31,580 nt of DNA, taken from Azolla pinnata. Its lineage: Eukaryota; Streptophyta; Polypodiopsida; Salviniales; Salviniaceae. Location of the stretch: NCBI GenBank assembly GCA_037176905.1, contig JBBBWG010029277.1:1-31580 (forward strand), read 5' to 3'. Of the stretch, positions 1-12,300 are shown piece by piece. The notes under the pieces were generated by a model. It saw only the letters and a program-made list of their open reading frames with translations, had not been told where the DNA came from and made no database searches. The translations under genes were made by a program, and so were the position numbers. Within the stretch, counting starts at the first letter, position 1; each line of letters opens with the position of its first letter.

Positions 1-2
1 CG

Positions 3-840
3 CCGGGAAACCTGCTCACAGGCTTCGGCTTCTACGAGCCCTACTGGCTTCTCGACATAGCCAACGCCTGCGTCGTCATCCACCTTCTGGGAGCATACCA
101 GGTCTCAATTAAACCCTAAACCCTAAACCCTAAAACCCTAAACCCTAACCCCTAAACCCTCAAACCCTCAAACCCTAAACCCTAAACCCTAACCCCTAAC
201 CCCTAAACCCTCAAACCCTCAAACCCTCAAACCCTAACCCCTAAACCCTAAACCCTTAAACCCTTAAACCCTAAACCCCTAAACCCTAAAACCCTAACCC
301 CTAAACCCTAAAACCCTAACCCTAAACCCTTAAACCTTAAAGCCCTAAACCCTAAACCCTAAAACCCTAACCCTAACCACTTGAACTTCCTCCGATTCCT
401 CTGCGCCGCAGGTCTTCTCCCAGCCTCTCTTCGCCTTCGTCGAGGACTGGGCAATCGCCGCCTTCCCCAAGAGCCGATTCGTGCACAAGCAGCGCTACGC
501 CGCGAAGCTGCTGGCATCGCTGGAGCTGGAGTTGGAGCTGAACTTGCTCAGGCTCGTCTGGCGAACCGCGTTTGTGGTCTTCGCCACCCTCGCCGCGATG
601 CTCCTGCCCTTCTTCAACGACATTCTGGGCGTTCTCGGAGCCCTGTCCTTCTGGCCTCTCACCGTCTACTTCCCCGTCGAGATGCACATCGCCAGATGCC
701 GCATCCGCAGGTGGTCCCAGACATGGCTTCTCCTTCAGTCCCTCAGCCTCTTCTGCTTGCTCGTATCCTTAGCCGCTCTCGCCGGATCCATACGAGGCGT
801 CATCACAGATCTTCAGACATACACACCCTTCTCCTTCTGA
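3..840 (+). CDS. Amino acid permease (AAP family), 3' part, two exons
   Basis: This is the C-terminal part of a plant amino acid permease, a proton-coupled amino acid importer of the AAAP/APC superfamily acting in the plasma membrane. Exon A (3-101) encodes 33 residues beginning PGNLLTGFGFYEPYW. Exon B (412-840) encodes VFSQPLFAFVEDW and 142 residues to TGA at 838-840. Both junctions are phase 0 with GT at 102 and AG at 410-411. Family hallmarks seen are YQVFSQPLFAFVE, LRLVWRTAFVV, PFFNDILGVLGALSFWPLTV and YFPVEMHIA. Exon B carries three hydrophobic segments (LVWRTAFVVFATLAAMLL, the ILGVLGALSFWPLTVYF stretch, and LLLQSLSLFCLLVSLAALAG) and the typical short tail ending TYTPFSF. The rest of the gene lies left of the window. 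Coding DNA is GC-rich, unlike the introns downstream. The subfamily (AAP1-8 type) cannot be assigned from this part. Confidence 0.95.
110..380 (+). repeat. Interstitial telomere-type repeat (CCCTAAA variants) inside AAP intron
   Basis: About 270 bp of CCCTAAA heptamers, mixed with CCCCTAAA, CCCTCAAA, CCCTTAAA and CCCTAAAA variants, all in the same C-rich orientation. The array occupies nearly the whole 310-bp intron (102-411) between the last two AAP exons. Only about 8 bp at the donor side and 30 bp at the acceptor side are non-repeat. The unit is the Arabidopsis-type plant telomere repeat. The variant load argues for an old internal array rather than a chromosome end, because coding sequence lies on both sides. 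Confidence 0.95.
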
Positions 841-1982
841 ATCATCCAAAACCACACTATATGTATACAAGATGGCTGGCATTACTCTTCCTTGGTCTTT
901 GAATTACTAGGCTTTTTTCATCTAAGAAGGTACTTTCTCTATGTATAAGTTTGGTACCCCATGCCCCACCAAACCCTCCTCCTACAGCTCTTCTTCTGAT
1001 CCTAACAAGCAACACTCTCTTGGATAGAACAATCTGTCCATACAATAGAGGGGGGGGGTTTGTCTCCAGATAACAACCAGCTTTGCTCCGCCGGATCACC
1101 GCTGTTTCTCTCTGTATATCCACTATGCTACTCCCCACTTTAATGAAGAAGAAAGAATTTCTGCTTGAAAAACATAATTCTTCTTCTCAGACCCACAATT
1201 GGGCCACACATACAAGAAACAGCAATCAACTTCAAATGCAAAAGCTCAGCTTCTGTGAAGAAGAGGACTGCCAGTTGATCGGGAACCTCGTCAGCCGCCC
1301 TAGAACAAAACATCGCAAACATTCATCAATCTGCTTTCACCATGATCAGACCCACACATACAATTGGGCCACACATACAAGAAAAAGCAATCAACTTCAA
1401 ATGCAAAAGCTTAGCTTCTATGAAGAAAAGGACCGCCAGTTGATCGTCAGCTGGCCTAGAACAAAACACCCCAAACATTCATCAAGCTGCATATTCACAC
1501 TTGAGCAACCAACCGTTCTCTCATTTGCGATAAAAGTTCTGTTGTAGGTAATGAAGATCGACACAATCTCACGGAAAAATCACAAATTGAGATTTTTGCG
1601 CTTCTGTATTCAACCCTTGTGAACACTCGTTGAGAAATTTGGCTCCCAGCCTCCAGAATAGTCCACACCTGAGGCTTGTCATTCTATGCATCTGAAGATG
1701 AAAAGAATTCTTCTTCATTACCGACTCAAAACAGTCTAGCTAGGAATGGAATACTTTCCCCCTACATCTACTATTTAGAATTTGGCGGCACTCAGTACAC
1801 ATAATGGCGTGATCAAAATTCGCAAAATGGCCACAAATGATGCCATCTTTTGCTAAGCTTTTCCTTCCACAAATCTTCCTTATTGTAAAGTCTAAAAATG
1901 GGTTTAGCTGAACCTGTACACTCCATTGCAAAGCTCCAGTAATTATAGTGAAGATGTAAAAGGGAGGTAAAACAGAAGACTC
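841..1982. other. Intergenic region between convergent AAP and TRM1 genes
   Basis: No gene is recognised here. The first 200-300 bp are the probable AAP 3' untranslated region and the last few hundred the probable 3' end of TRM1, which is transcribed toward it. It contains a direct duplication (annotated separately) and otherwise unique AT-rich sequence. The 154-codon open frame at 1083-1547 exists mainly because it crosses the duplication, and I do not call it. Confidence 0.6.
1188..1490. repeat. Tandem direct duplication, ~145-bp unit, two copies
   Basis: Copy 1 (1188-1334) and copy 2 (1347-1490) share most bases, for example the run AATTGGGCCACACATACAAG and the ends CATTCATCAA(T/G)CTGC. 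Copy 2 has a small insertion near its start and a 6-bp deletion after the TTGATCG run. Copies are offset by about 157 bp. It lies between two convergent 3' ends and has no recognisable coding content. Confidence 0.85.
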
Positions 1983-4900
1983 TCAGCTCACGGCAGTGTC
2001 TACTTTCTGACGCTTTGCTGCACCCTCCTCTCCAGTAAGGGCTTCATGTTCCGTATCATCAGCATGCAGTCCACTCTGAGCATTGCTTTCCCTTTCTTTG
2101 TCATTCTCCTTGTCACACTCCATGGATGCCTTATCGTTGTTGTTTGACTTGGTTGAGAGAGGTGTACCGTTCACTATCAGATCACCATGAGAAGGTATGT
2201 GTTTGCTTGAAATGCGTCGGCCAGCTCTTGGCTTAGGTCCCCAACATTCTTCTGGATTGGGAAGAAATCTTGCAACACCCTTTTCTCTTGCCTTGCTTAA
2301 GGCTGAATTCACCTTTGAGAAATTCGCCTGAAAGTGTTATATACCAGCAAATTTTTGAAGTTCAGCGGTGCAATATATACCAACAAATAGGCTAATCATG
2401 GACCACAAAATGCACAGCTACCCCCAAACAAAGAAATACAATGAGATTTTTAAAAGATGACACTGAGACAAATCAAACCAAACCTCCAATTTCGGTTGTT
2501 TGCTTAGGATTATACTCGCAGGCGCATCTGCAGGCTGTGCCTTCACAGGATGATCTTTCACCTGAACAAAGAAATCTCTGAAGGATTCGCTTTGGAAAAT
2601 TCTAAAGTAAAGATTACAAATTTCCCCAAAACATTTTCAATATTTCACCAACATAGCCTTGGTCAATCCTTCCAAAGCTGTTCATTTTCTATCATATGTG
2701 TTATTTGATGAGCATGGGCCATCTCGTCCATCTCTTTGTTGTTGGTTGACCAAGTGTGTTTAGGAAATAAAGAGAAGCTATTTTTCTGTAAATCTATAGA
2801 CATGACTAATTCATATGTTATGTAGGCATACCCAGCATCGCATTATATCCCACACAACATCCATTGGGGCATCTGTTTTAAGACCCAAGCATGATGCATG
2901 AGATCCTGAAATTCGATATCCAGCATTTACAATAGCATAGCGGAAAAGACTTGCAGGAGGAGATGTGCATTTCAGGGTTGCACACAGAGAATGCAAACTC
3001 AAATATAGTGGTACATCCAGCAATTCCTGCCATAAGCATGTATCATTAGAAGTTAGCAACAGTTTCATATGACCACGATACCACGATGGAAATATACATC
3101 TTCTACTACATGTTCCAAGAAAAATATCCACTGCAACTAAACCACTAATACATTCTAGCATTTGTCCTATGCTTGTACAAAAAGAAACAACTCGAACAGT
3201 TAAGTTAACAAAAATTTATGCCAGGAAGTTCATAAACTGTAAGATGTTCTAGTATCCAAGATTTTCCTGCATTTCATGCCTCCACAAGGTGCATGTTAAT
3301 TTACAGTTTTCTGAGTTTCAAACAATCACAAAAATGGGAAACTGGGATGATTAGTCACCTTCATTTCTTGCTCCTCTTCATAGTTCATCAGCATGGCTTA
3401 CTTGTGATTATAAGAAGAGGAAAATAATGGGTTTGTCCTAACTCTTATTAACCTATTAACGATATAAAAGCATCAACCAATCTTCAACACGCAATAAACA
3501 TATGGTTACAGACCTAGCCCCACATGTTGTCTATATACATGTAGAATTTCTTGTTTTGACTAATCTCCCTAAAAGCAATGCTGTATATATACATATGTAT
3601 ATTTCAAACGTACAAAATGGGAGGAGCAAACTAGACCAATCATTAAAAACAAGAAAAACATAGGTATATTATAAAGAAAACAAATGGAGGGAAGGGAGGT
3701 ATTTCATTACTATAAAAACTGGGAGCAAAATAGGCCAATTACACAAGTAGGCGATTGTTAATATAAGGAATACAATTAAGTTCTTATTTACGAAAAAAGA
3801 AAAACAGAACAAAAAATCTTGCGTATCTCAAACTAATGGGTTCTTTTATGAATTATTGAAATTTATACACAAGTAAGCCACCTAAAGCAAACACAAACAC
3901 GAATCAGAAGGTATGTAGACCTTGCAATTCCCAATCTTATACCCAGGGGCAGCGCAGCATGTTGAAGAAACTTGAAAGCATTAAAAATCACAAAGGTGAC
4001 ATATAGAAGCATAGTGTACCTAGGATTCTGAAAGACGAGAAGATGGGCATGCATCGCTTGACTATTATAAGTTAAAACAAAGCAAACAAAGCTAAAAAAA
4101 GAATTCAAATCATCTTGTCTCCAAAGGAGAGTCAAGTGTCCAGCAAGAACCCTAAATCCTTCAATTGGCCAATGAAGAGAAAAATTTATGCTGTTCTTTA
4201 TCTTTTTCAAGAAAATCTAACTCTCGCATAGATGCCTATCTTAATTCTTTAACTTGTCCTATTTCTCCTCTTCAGTATTTGCAGAATAAGTTTTACTTTG
4301 GGTAAACTTTCTCGCATAATCTTATATATTAACCTTATATATACGAATATGTCCTCATTTTAGAGTTTTGGAAAAATAGATGGTTCATTATCTGAATTAA
4401 AATTATATGCAGGAACATGTCTCAATGTCTACTTTGCAAATTAGCTTTGTTAACACAAAAAGGATGGAAGACAGATCTCTTGAGACAATATTCAATTCAA
4501 AGCAAATTGGTTTTCTACGAAGTTGTGATGGTGATAACATTTCATGACAGACTCATACATTTCAGACAGCTACAAAGAGCTACTCAATATTTATGTACCT
4601 CAGATATAGCCGTCAGGAACCCTTGTACTTTCTCGAATGCAGGGTACCTTTTCTCAGCTGACTTAAATTGCTGAAGAACCAACGATATCCATTCCAAATC
4701 ATGGATGGGTTCAGACCATATTGGACCACCCATATTGAAGCGTTTCCCACAATGCTCACATTCAGGAAGAATGCTAGGACCACCACCAGGTAAATACCGG
4801 ACCGTATCATTCTATGATAAATAATGAGGGATACTCTCAGGTGCTTCAAATCTCTCAGAAATGCAGCCACCTTTAAAATTCATACCTTTTGGATGATACG

Positions 4901-7858
4901 CCCAACGGCTTGAAGATGAAATGCATCACAGCCAACGCATTGGTAGAGATAGGACAACTTGCTAGGAGTTAGTTTGACAGCCTTTGGTGATCTGTCCAAA
5001 AGAAATGTGGCTCAGAAAAAGAAGATGACCAATTATCATTCTCCGGTCTTAAGAAATATTGCAAGAGGCAGAAAGGAATTAGGTATACGTGCAATACAAA
5101 CTGTTCATAGTAATCTATATAGGATCATAGTAATCTACAAACTGCTCAAACTTACGTGTAGATGCGCACGAACACCCTAACATAAAAATCAACAGAAACT
5201 GAAAGTACCGGTACTATATGCCGCTTGTAACGATTTGCATGGCTCTACATCAAAATGACAGATAAAATAAAAATATTTAAAGATAGCAGATGGATTGTTG
5301 CACTTATTGAACATAGACAACACTTATCAAGTATGTAGCTTGTAAAACAAGAATTTCAACCTACAGCCAAATCTAGAAAGCAGATGGAAATGTTGCAGTG
5401 TCAAACACAGACAAGTTTTTGCAGAGTATCAAACACAGGACTGGTATATAGCCATCACAACAGAAAAACTTCCACAGTTTGAACAAGGATGGATCATGCG
5501 GTAAAAGATTAGATAAGAGAGAGTCACAATCAATTACTCTCATGAGAAAATCAGCTGCATCAATGTCATTTGTTATCTTGCTCATTAAGTCTTGATTCAA
5601 GTAAGAATTTTAATTGCATGGCCTGGAAAAAATGGGAAGACCATGCAAGAGACAAAACTATATAAAATAAGTAAATAATTTTTAAAAAAAGTAAACATGT
5701 ACTCAATATTGTATCAAAGATAAGCAAGATACCCTCCATAATGTAAATGAAGTTTTATATTCAAGTTACACCACAAAAGCCATTTTTAGGAAAAGATACA
5801 AAAAACACGTGCTGTATAGAAATACTTAGTTAAACATGCCAAAATGAGGATAAAATCGAACAGCCAGAACAATAAAAGGTAAAAGAAAAGTTTCCCTGCA
5901 TACTTCAATGGAGGCAAGCAATATCCGAAGTGCCATCTCGTGACAATATTTGCCGCGCACTGGGTAAGAACCATACCTGTTTTCACTCCAAACTTAAATA
6001 ACAGAAAGCTTAAACAAGAGTAAATATTTCATCCAAATAAGCACACATACTTGCTATAGCAAACTTCTCCATTATTTCCGCATAGGACCGCCATATCAGT
6101 TGCAGTACACAAAATGAGACCACCATCGGCAACAGTTTGTACAGCCGAATCAAGAAAGATAGACGGGGAACCATACGGGTCGATATCCACCTGAAAATGA
6201 AAATAGAAGTGACTTTTCCATACCAAGCAATTACTTCTAGATACTAGAATTCAGAGGTTTCTGGGTTTCTGGGCTGTTTCTAGATATTTCCAACCAAGCC
6301 AAACCTCAAACATGATTCTCTCTTGTTAACAAAATTGCCCCGAAATGCATTTCAACCCTCAATATAGAAGATATTATATATATCAAATCAGAGTCATATT
6401 TTAGGAAACGGAGAATCATGACATTCTAAAGTTAATGAAAGGAAAACTATATCAATTGTTAGACACATACAGCATCAAACTGTTTTTCATGAGTCATCAT
6501 ATAGATTCTTGCATCAGAATGTACAGCTTGTACTTTTGCAGCAGCAACAGATCCATTTAACTTTATGTTGCGCTTGCAAGCCTCGACAGCAACTATAATC
6601 ACAGCACAACTTTCAGAATACAATCATAGACTACTACTTGCAACTCAAAATTTCTACAGAACCTCTCTTTAATTTTTCCAAATGCCCACAATCTTCTACC
6701 ATTTCCCCATCTTTCCTCTGGTTTTCCTTTACCATTCCATTCCCTCTGTCATTTATATTATCACTTGAGCAATCTCAAGATCAAGTTCCTCTCCTTTTGC
6801 TCCTCTTTGGAATGTTTTTCACATGCGAATAGGGAAATGCTTAGAGCCTGGGTCATTTGAAAATAAGGAAATGCTAAAAGAAATTTCTGAGTTTCTGCAT
6901 ACAAACTACAGACACCTTCATCATTATCAACTGCTATGACTGATCCAACACCCTCAATTTCCCGCGCATAACGAAGTGCCCTCAATCCTGAGGCTGCTAG
7001 GGCCTATAACATAATGAAACCGGACAAATAATTAGGAAGCAATATCGTAAAGTTCGATCCATCTGATTCGGATATTCATATCCATGCCTCCAGTATACGC
7101 ATAGGTTTGATCTCCACTGGTTTTAAGATCTCTGGATTGGAACCATTTGCTGATTTCTCATGTTCTTCTTGGTCAGGTACATAGGTGGTGACATCTCTGG
7201 TTGCTGGTTGTCCGTCATTGGCTTCGTTCTTAGATTTCTGTCTGACCTCTGCCTTCCTTCTTCTTTCATTCAAAAACTCTTCTTGACGTTTCTTCTGGAA
7301 AGCTCTCAACACCGCAATCGATAAATCTCTATTAACAATCTGCACAAAGAAGCCGCCACATTTTACATCATTTATGTGAGTTGATAAGGAAATGGTCAGC
7401 GAAAGGCTGAGAAAGCAACCAGATTTATTTTAATCAAGCAGAATCCCCTACTGCGATGGGTAAAACAGAAAACTTGGACGTAGAGCTTAAAAGTTAATCC
7501 TTGCTACCGATGGTTAATTCTTATGCCAAACTTTAGTGCAAGTCCTATGATTGATCCAACTACTTTACTCTCGCTTTCTACTACACCTACTGGCAGAGAG
7601 AGCCTCGAAACCTGTATCCGAAATTCAACCGTCAAAAAAGGACAGCGAGCGAAAGATTCGTTTGCCATTTCCGCCGTAGAATTCAGAAAACTTCCACGAA
7701 CAGAAGACATTTGCGGCGCATTCTAGAGGAGCTTGTAAAAGGAGGGAGTTCGAAGCTTTGAAATGGAAGAATACCTGGGCTTTGTTGTAGAAGACGTCGT
7801 TGCCACGCAGAAGGATCTCAGCATCGCCTTCTTTGAGGATGCTGTACTCGTCCGCCAT
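1983..7858 (-). CDS. TRM1: tRNA (guanine(26)-N(2))-dimethyltransferase, complete, 12 exons
   Basis: TRM1 transfers one or two methyl groups from S-adenosylmethionine to N2 of guanine 26 in tRNAs. Exons (minus strand): 7858-7775, 7339-7088, 7003-6916, 6592-6471, 6190-6051, 5976-5904, 5244-5156, 4991-4886, 4811-4599, 3026-2832, 2561-2484, 2327-1983. They join without frame break to 594 aa, near the family's usual size. The start [17 protein letters not shown] matches the family N-terminus. Residues 112-125 ([14 protein letters not shown]) are the SAM-binding motif I, residues 184-191 (DIDPYGSP) the catalytic DPFG/DPYG motif, and Cys301/304 plus Cys336/339 a zinc-ribbon set. The C-terminal [18 protein letters not shown] block is diagnostic. 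An acidic/basic tail ends [10 protein letters not shown], a possible nuclear signal. The intron after exon 2 has a GC donor. All other junctions are GT-AG. Confidence 0.96.
7004..7087 (-). other. TRM1 intron 2 with GC-AG boundaries
   Basis: The coding frame requires exon 2 to end at GAG (7090-7088) and exon 3 to start at GCC (7003), restoring the invariant [13 protein letters not shown] motif. The intron then begins GCATGG and ends TTATAG. No GT donor in register is available nearby. GC-AG introns are a known minor class, about one percent of plant introns, so this is unusual but legitimate. Confidence 0.85.
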
Positions 7859-7990
7859 AGCTCGACCAACTGTGTCTGTGTCTCTCTCTCTCTGAGTGTC
7901 TGTGTGAATCCCTCTTTCCTCTGTCTCTCTCACTAGGGTTTTATCTCTCTTCTTCTAACTAAAGATCACATACCTGCTATTTGGAGTTTT
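7859..7990 (-). promoter_or_regulatory. TRM1 5' leader and proximal promoter
   Basis: Immediately upstream of the ATG (7858-7856) the sense strand is rich in GA (AGAGAGAGAGAC), followed further up by AAAACCCTAG at 7942-7933. That element matches the core of the plant telobox (AAACCCTA), which is common in leaders of translation and housekeeping genes. No convincing TATA box is visible. Assignment is by position and motif only. Confidence 0.5.
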
Positions 7991-8099
7991 TCTTAACACC
8001 CATTGAGCTCATTGATGATGATATTAATAGGCATATGCTCCATTTCTGGAATCAGTTTCTGTGTACAAAACAGTGCCAAGACATGGGTTGTGTGATGGG

Positions 8100-8575
8100 G
8101 CATGAGATGCGCGGAAATGGGCGCGGGGCAGAGCTGTAGCTGGGACACTGCTGAGATGGATAGGATGGGCACTGTCAGCATGGGCAGTAGTTATGGCTAG
8201 ACCTGAGATGGATAGAATGGGAACAAGGTGTGTCGGTATGGGCAGAGTTGTATATAGCCAAATACTCAGCTGAGATGGATCAAATGGGCACATTGGGTGT
8301 GTCTGTATGGGCAGAGTTATAGTTGGAGTCAGCCGCCGAGATGGATAGACTAGGCATAGTAGTTATAGCTAGACCTGTGATGGAGAGAATGGGCATAAGG
8401 TGTGTGTTAAGTATGGGTAGTTCTAGTTGGGCCTCAGGCGGATAGACTTGGGCAAAGGGTGTGTCCATATGGGCAGTTATAGCTGGACCTGAGATGGATA
8501 GAATGGGCACAGGATGCATCAGTATGGGCAAATTATAGCTGAATTTGAGATGGATAGAACGGGCATTCGCAACTC
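8100..8575. repeat. Minisatellite, eight degenerate units of ~56 bp
   Basis: Units begin with variants of GAGATGGATAGAATGGGCAC at about 8153, 8205, 8272, 8338, 8377, 8436, 8491 and 8547 (spacing 52, 67, 66, 39, 59, 55, 56). Each continues with a variant of GGTGTGTCNGTATGGGCAG and TTATAGCTGGACCT. The spacing varies through internal deletions, so the array looks old. It lies between the TRM1 promoter and the 3' end of MIS12. Open frames across it are repeat artefacts. Confidence 0.88.
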
Positions 8576-9348
8576 CATCACATCAGATTGTTGGGTGGGA
8601 TGTTGATTGAACCTGCGATCTGTGGATTGGTCCCGATCTGTGGATTGGTCAGATGGTGCGACAACCCTTCTGAGTTGCCGAGTGGCGCAATTAGCTGGAC
8701 TCGAGACGCCTTTCCATATTAGTCTTCTCGAGCTAACCCTTTGAACAAATGATGTTGATGCCTATAACAAACGAAGCGACTCTTTCATGTCATGAGCATC
8801 ACCAAATGCTACTGAGCACACAAAACTGATTGAGAGCAAGCATTTCAGTGATCTATAATACACCCCATTAACACTGTAACATGCACAGTTTTTGAGTGCA
8901 AACAACATTTCTTTCAGTATTCCAAGTCTCAAAAAGATCATGCGCATTGATACATTTTAAGTATGATCTTGATAGATTTGTCCCCTGATCTCATTGCAAA
9001 CAGATTTCACATTACACAAATAGGATCCCTGCACCAGAATATCCTGATTCAGAAAGTGAATCGGTCATTGTTTCACAGATGATTACATAAAAAGATCCTC
9101 GCCAATATGGGAAGGCTTGCCAAAACAGGAGGGCTCACCAAATTTGGGCGTCTGACCCATGCCAGCACTCGCCAAATCCAGTGCACGTTGGATTGGGCCC
9201 ATTGGCAAGTCCTGAGAGCTTAAGTTGATTTCAATCGTGTGCAACATTAAAAAGCTATCATGAAAGGAAAAAAGTGGAATAATGATAACAGACCATCTTT
9301 GTTGTCCCTTGCTTACACGTTCAACAATTTTAAGAGCTTTGCTCACCA
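8576..9348. other. 3' flank of MIS12 / intergenic
   Basis: Mostly AT-rich sequence downstream of the modelled MIS12 stop. It should include the MIS12 3' untranslated region. A short doublet of GATCTGTGGATTGGTC occurs at about 8617 and 8634. A GC-richer block at 9100-9200 repeats the theme (C/T)(T/C)(G/A)CCAA but codes for nothing I recognise. Minus-strand frames here could still hide an alternative last exon of MIS12. Confidence 0.5.
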
Positions 9349-12300
9349 TCAACAATCAGCTACAACAGCTGAAGAAATAAAGTAGGTAAAATAACAATTT
9401 GAAGTAAACCATAGAATCATGCTGAAGGTTTTCTTCTTCTCCCTAATTCTGTGGCAAAATGTTCTCCATGAACATACTTGCTGCACATTAGCACAACTGT
9501 AGCACAATTCCTTCAAAAACGTTGAAAACAACAGCATGCCAAAAACCCGGAAGAAAAAAGCCTAGCCTTGCAACACCATTGCTACCATGACAAGACATAT
9601 TCCTCAAGTTAGATATCTCTACTTTCCATCCTCTTGTGCTACCTTTTGTCCTTCGTACTACTTTTATGTGCACCAATTAAACAAAACAAATCGCATTGAC
9701 TTCCACACCTTACAAATTCAAGGTCTTAGCAATGCTCTCCAAGCCAGCAATTTCATAATCTACATTTTCATGCCAATAAAGGAAACAATTTTGATTGTTA
9801 ACCATTTGTACATAAAAATTGAACGCCTTCACATAGCAAGACAGATATTTTTACCTGGTTTTGTTACCCCCATCCAACGAACACCTCTCGGGCTTTGCAT
9901 TCTTTCTCGCTTCATTTTGTTTAATTTTTGTTGTAGAAGAGCCCCAACTGTCACAAATTCTGATGGATAAAAAGGAAATATTGCATATCAAATTATGAAA
10001 CAGATGTAATTTTAAACTATATTTTCACATTGTTTTAAACTATTGAGGGAAAATGCATCCTTACTAAGACAATACTGAGGCAATACTAAAGCACCAAGTA
10101 ACCTCTATCATCAGTTTCAAAGATTTGTTGATCGGTCATCCTGACTATATCACCAAACAAGACATAACAGTAGCACATGAACTTTTCCACTTGATGTCTT
10201 GTCAATGAGGATGAAATCAAGCAGTTATTGAAAAAATTGGACAGTGGTGAGAGTCTTGTCTTAAAGCAGCAAAGCTTTCTCTCCTCTCAATCTCGAGAAG
10301 TCTACTCTACTGTCTTTTCTACTCCATGCCCTAAATATATGAAAAAAGCTATATATATATAATTGTAATAGGAATAGATGATTGCAACTTCGCTACTTCA
10401 AAGATTTGATAGATTTTATTGTTATCACCTCAGAGATCAAAACCGTGTGCATCTGAGAGAAAGAAAGTAAAAGACCAACCAACCTTCAAGCATGCCTTGT
10501 TGATCTTCAAGGGGCAGTTGAGCCACAGCCTCTTGCAAAGCTGTATCCTGCCTTTTCTTCACCACCAAAAGCCTTTCCATGTTACGTAACTCCCTTCGTA
10601 TTCTCGTTGATTCTTTTCCAGCCTGATATATGTGGCAATAACACATGAGCAAAAAATGAACAAGTTACAATGTCTACACATATTTTGTAAGAATACATCC
10701 CAACCACCATGATCTACATTGCCTTGCCAAAATCATTAATAGGCACAAATCATTTACATGTGATCATACAGGTGTAAAACCTTGACCGACAAGATCTAAT
10801 TGCCACAGTCCATTTTTTTTAGTTCCTCAATACTTTTGGTTCAATGGTATGCACACAAACAATTTGCCTCTAAAATCAAGGCGTTATTTACCAATAGAAA
10901 AACTCGCTTCCACAGCCAGTGGTAGAAAACACACTACCAACAACATTGAGCACATTGATCGTATAAGAAAAGAACAAAAATACATAAGGGTTTATTGCAA
11001 CCATCATTTGGAAACCAACTTCACTTACTGCAAGTAGCTCGGCCCTTACTGATTCTAGTTCAGCATCCAATTGATCCTCTTCTATTTGAAGTGATGAGTC
11101 CGAACCCAGTTCACTACCACCCTTTTACAAAGAGAAATTGACACGCTATGAATATTCTAGCATCTTCTCTTAATATTATATTTCAATCATAGTACACCAT
11201 TGAATCTGTGCTCTTTGCACCTCTCGAGGCATTTGTGGTTCTCTGTTAATGAAGCAATTAGCACGAGAGTATTCTTCCCATCGATTCAAATTCTTCTCCA
11301 GCTTCTCTTGGAAAGTGTTGAACACAGCATCAAGGCCCTTCAAAACAAGCACTATATATGCATATGAGTGTGGCACGGTATTCATACTTCTACATACTGA
11401 GCGTACAAGAAATACAAACCACGTGTAACTTCAATCAAACAAATTAGAGTGCCAGACTAATTTAGCTGAGTTTAGTGTACAGTTTTCTTGCATGTTCCAA
11501 GGGAAAACATCATCTAAGGTCTGACATGGAATGTATATTAGTGCAGCATGAGATTCATATACCTACATACAGAGCATGCAGCACACCCAAACCACCTGCG
11601 CTTAGATTTCCTATGTAGTGTGCCTCAAAAAATCAGTTTTGAGGTTTGTGCGATAATTGCTTGCAAGTTCCGATGAAAGAAAAAACAAAGCTTCAAATCT
11701 GACATGGAGTTTATAGTTCTTCTAGATAATCGAATGTATGATACGGCAAGATGTTTTGAATATTGAGACAATTTTGAATTATTTCCGAAGGGATTGGATG
11801 AACGTTGTGGGATCGAAAGAGAAGGATAAGAATCATATGCATACATATCATATAAGATGCAAACATACCCACGTGAATGCACATGCACGACGCATGTATC
11901 ATATGCATCATAAGCACACATAGCATATAGTTTTAGACAATCACAAACATAGCACGTGAAATTTGAGCAAACTACTAACCTTGGTAGTAGCCTTCATAAC
12001 CTCCTCGGAAGGGTTTCCAAGCACAAGGGGCACATTCCTGTCGAAATTGAAGCGGAAAATAAGAGGTAACATGCTCGAATGGATGAGTAACCCGAAGAAA
12101 GGTAGGAAATTCAAGCTATTTTGTTTTTACGCCCAAAGATGGAGCACGACGAAGGAACGAACGGCTTCCGTTTTCACAGGGAGGATTTCATTCGTGCTTA
12201 CTCTTCGAGGGTGTCGAAGGCATCTTCGAAAATGTCGTAGGCCTGCAGCAAACAAGAGAGCAAGAAAAGGGAGAGGAAGGAGAGTTAGAAGAGATCAGCG

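Noticed and set aside
1083-1547. A 154-codon plus-strand frame with an internal repeat
   Set aside because: The internal repeat is the 145-bp DNA duplication; it lies in convergent 3' flanks and has no family match.
8100-8575. Regularly spaced repeats reminiscent of a CRISPR array
   Set aside because: The spacers are themselves degenerate copies of the unit, spacing varies from 39 to 67 bp, and the context is a plant nuclear locus.
8676-8735. A tRNA- or SINE-like A-box (GCCGAGTGGCGC) upstream of CTCGAGACGCC
   Set aside because: No matching B-box (GGTTCGAATCC type), no cloverleaf pairing and no poly-A or target duplication seen.
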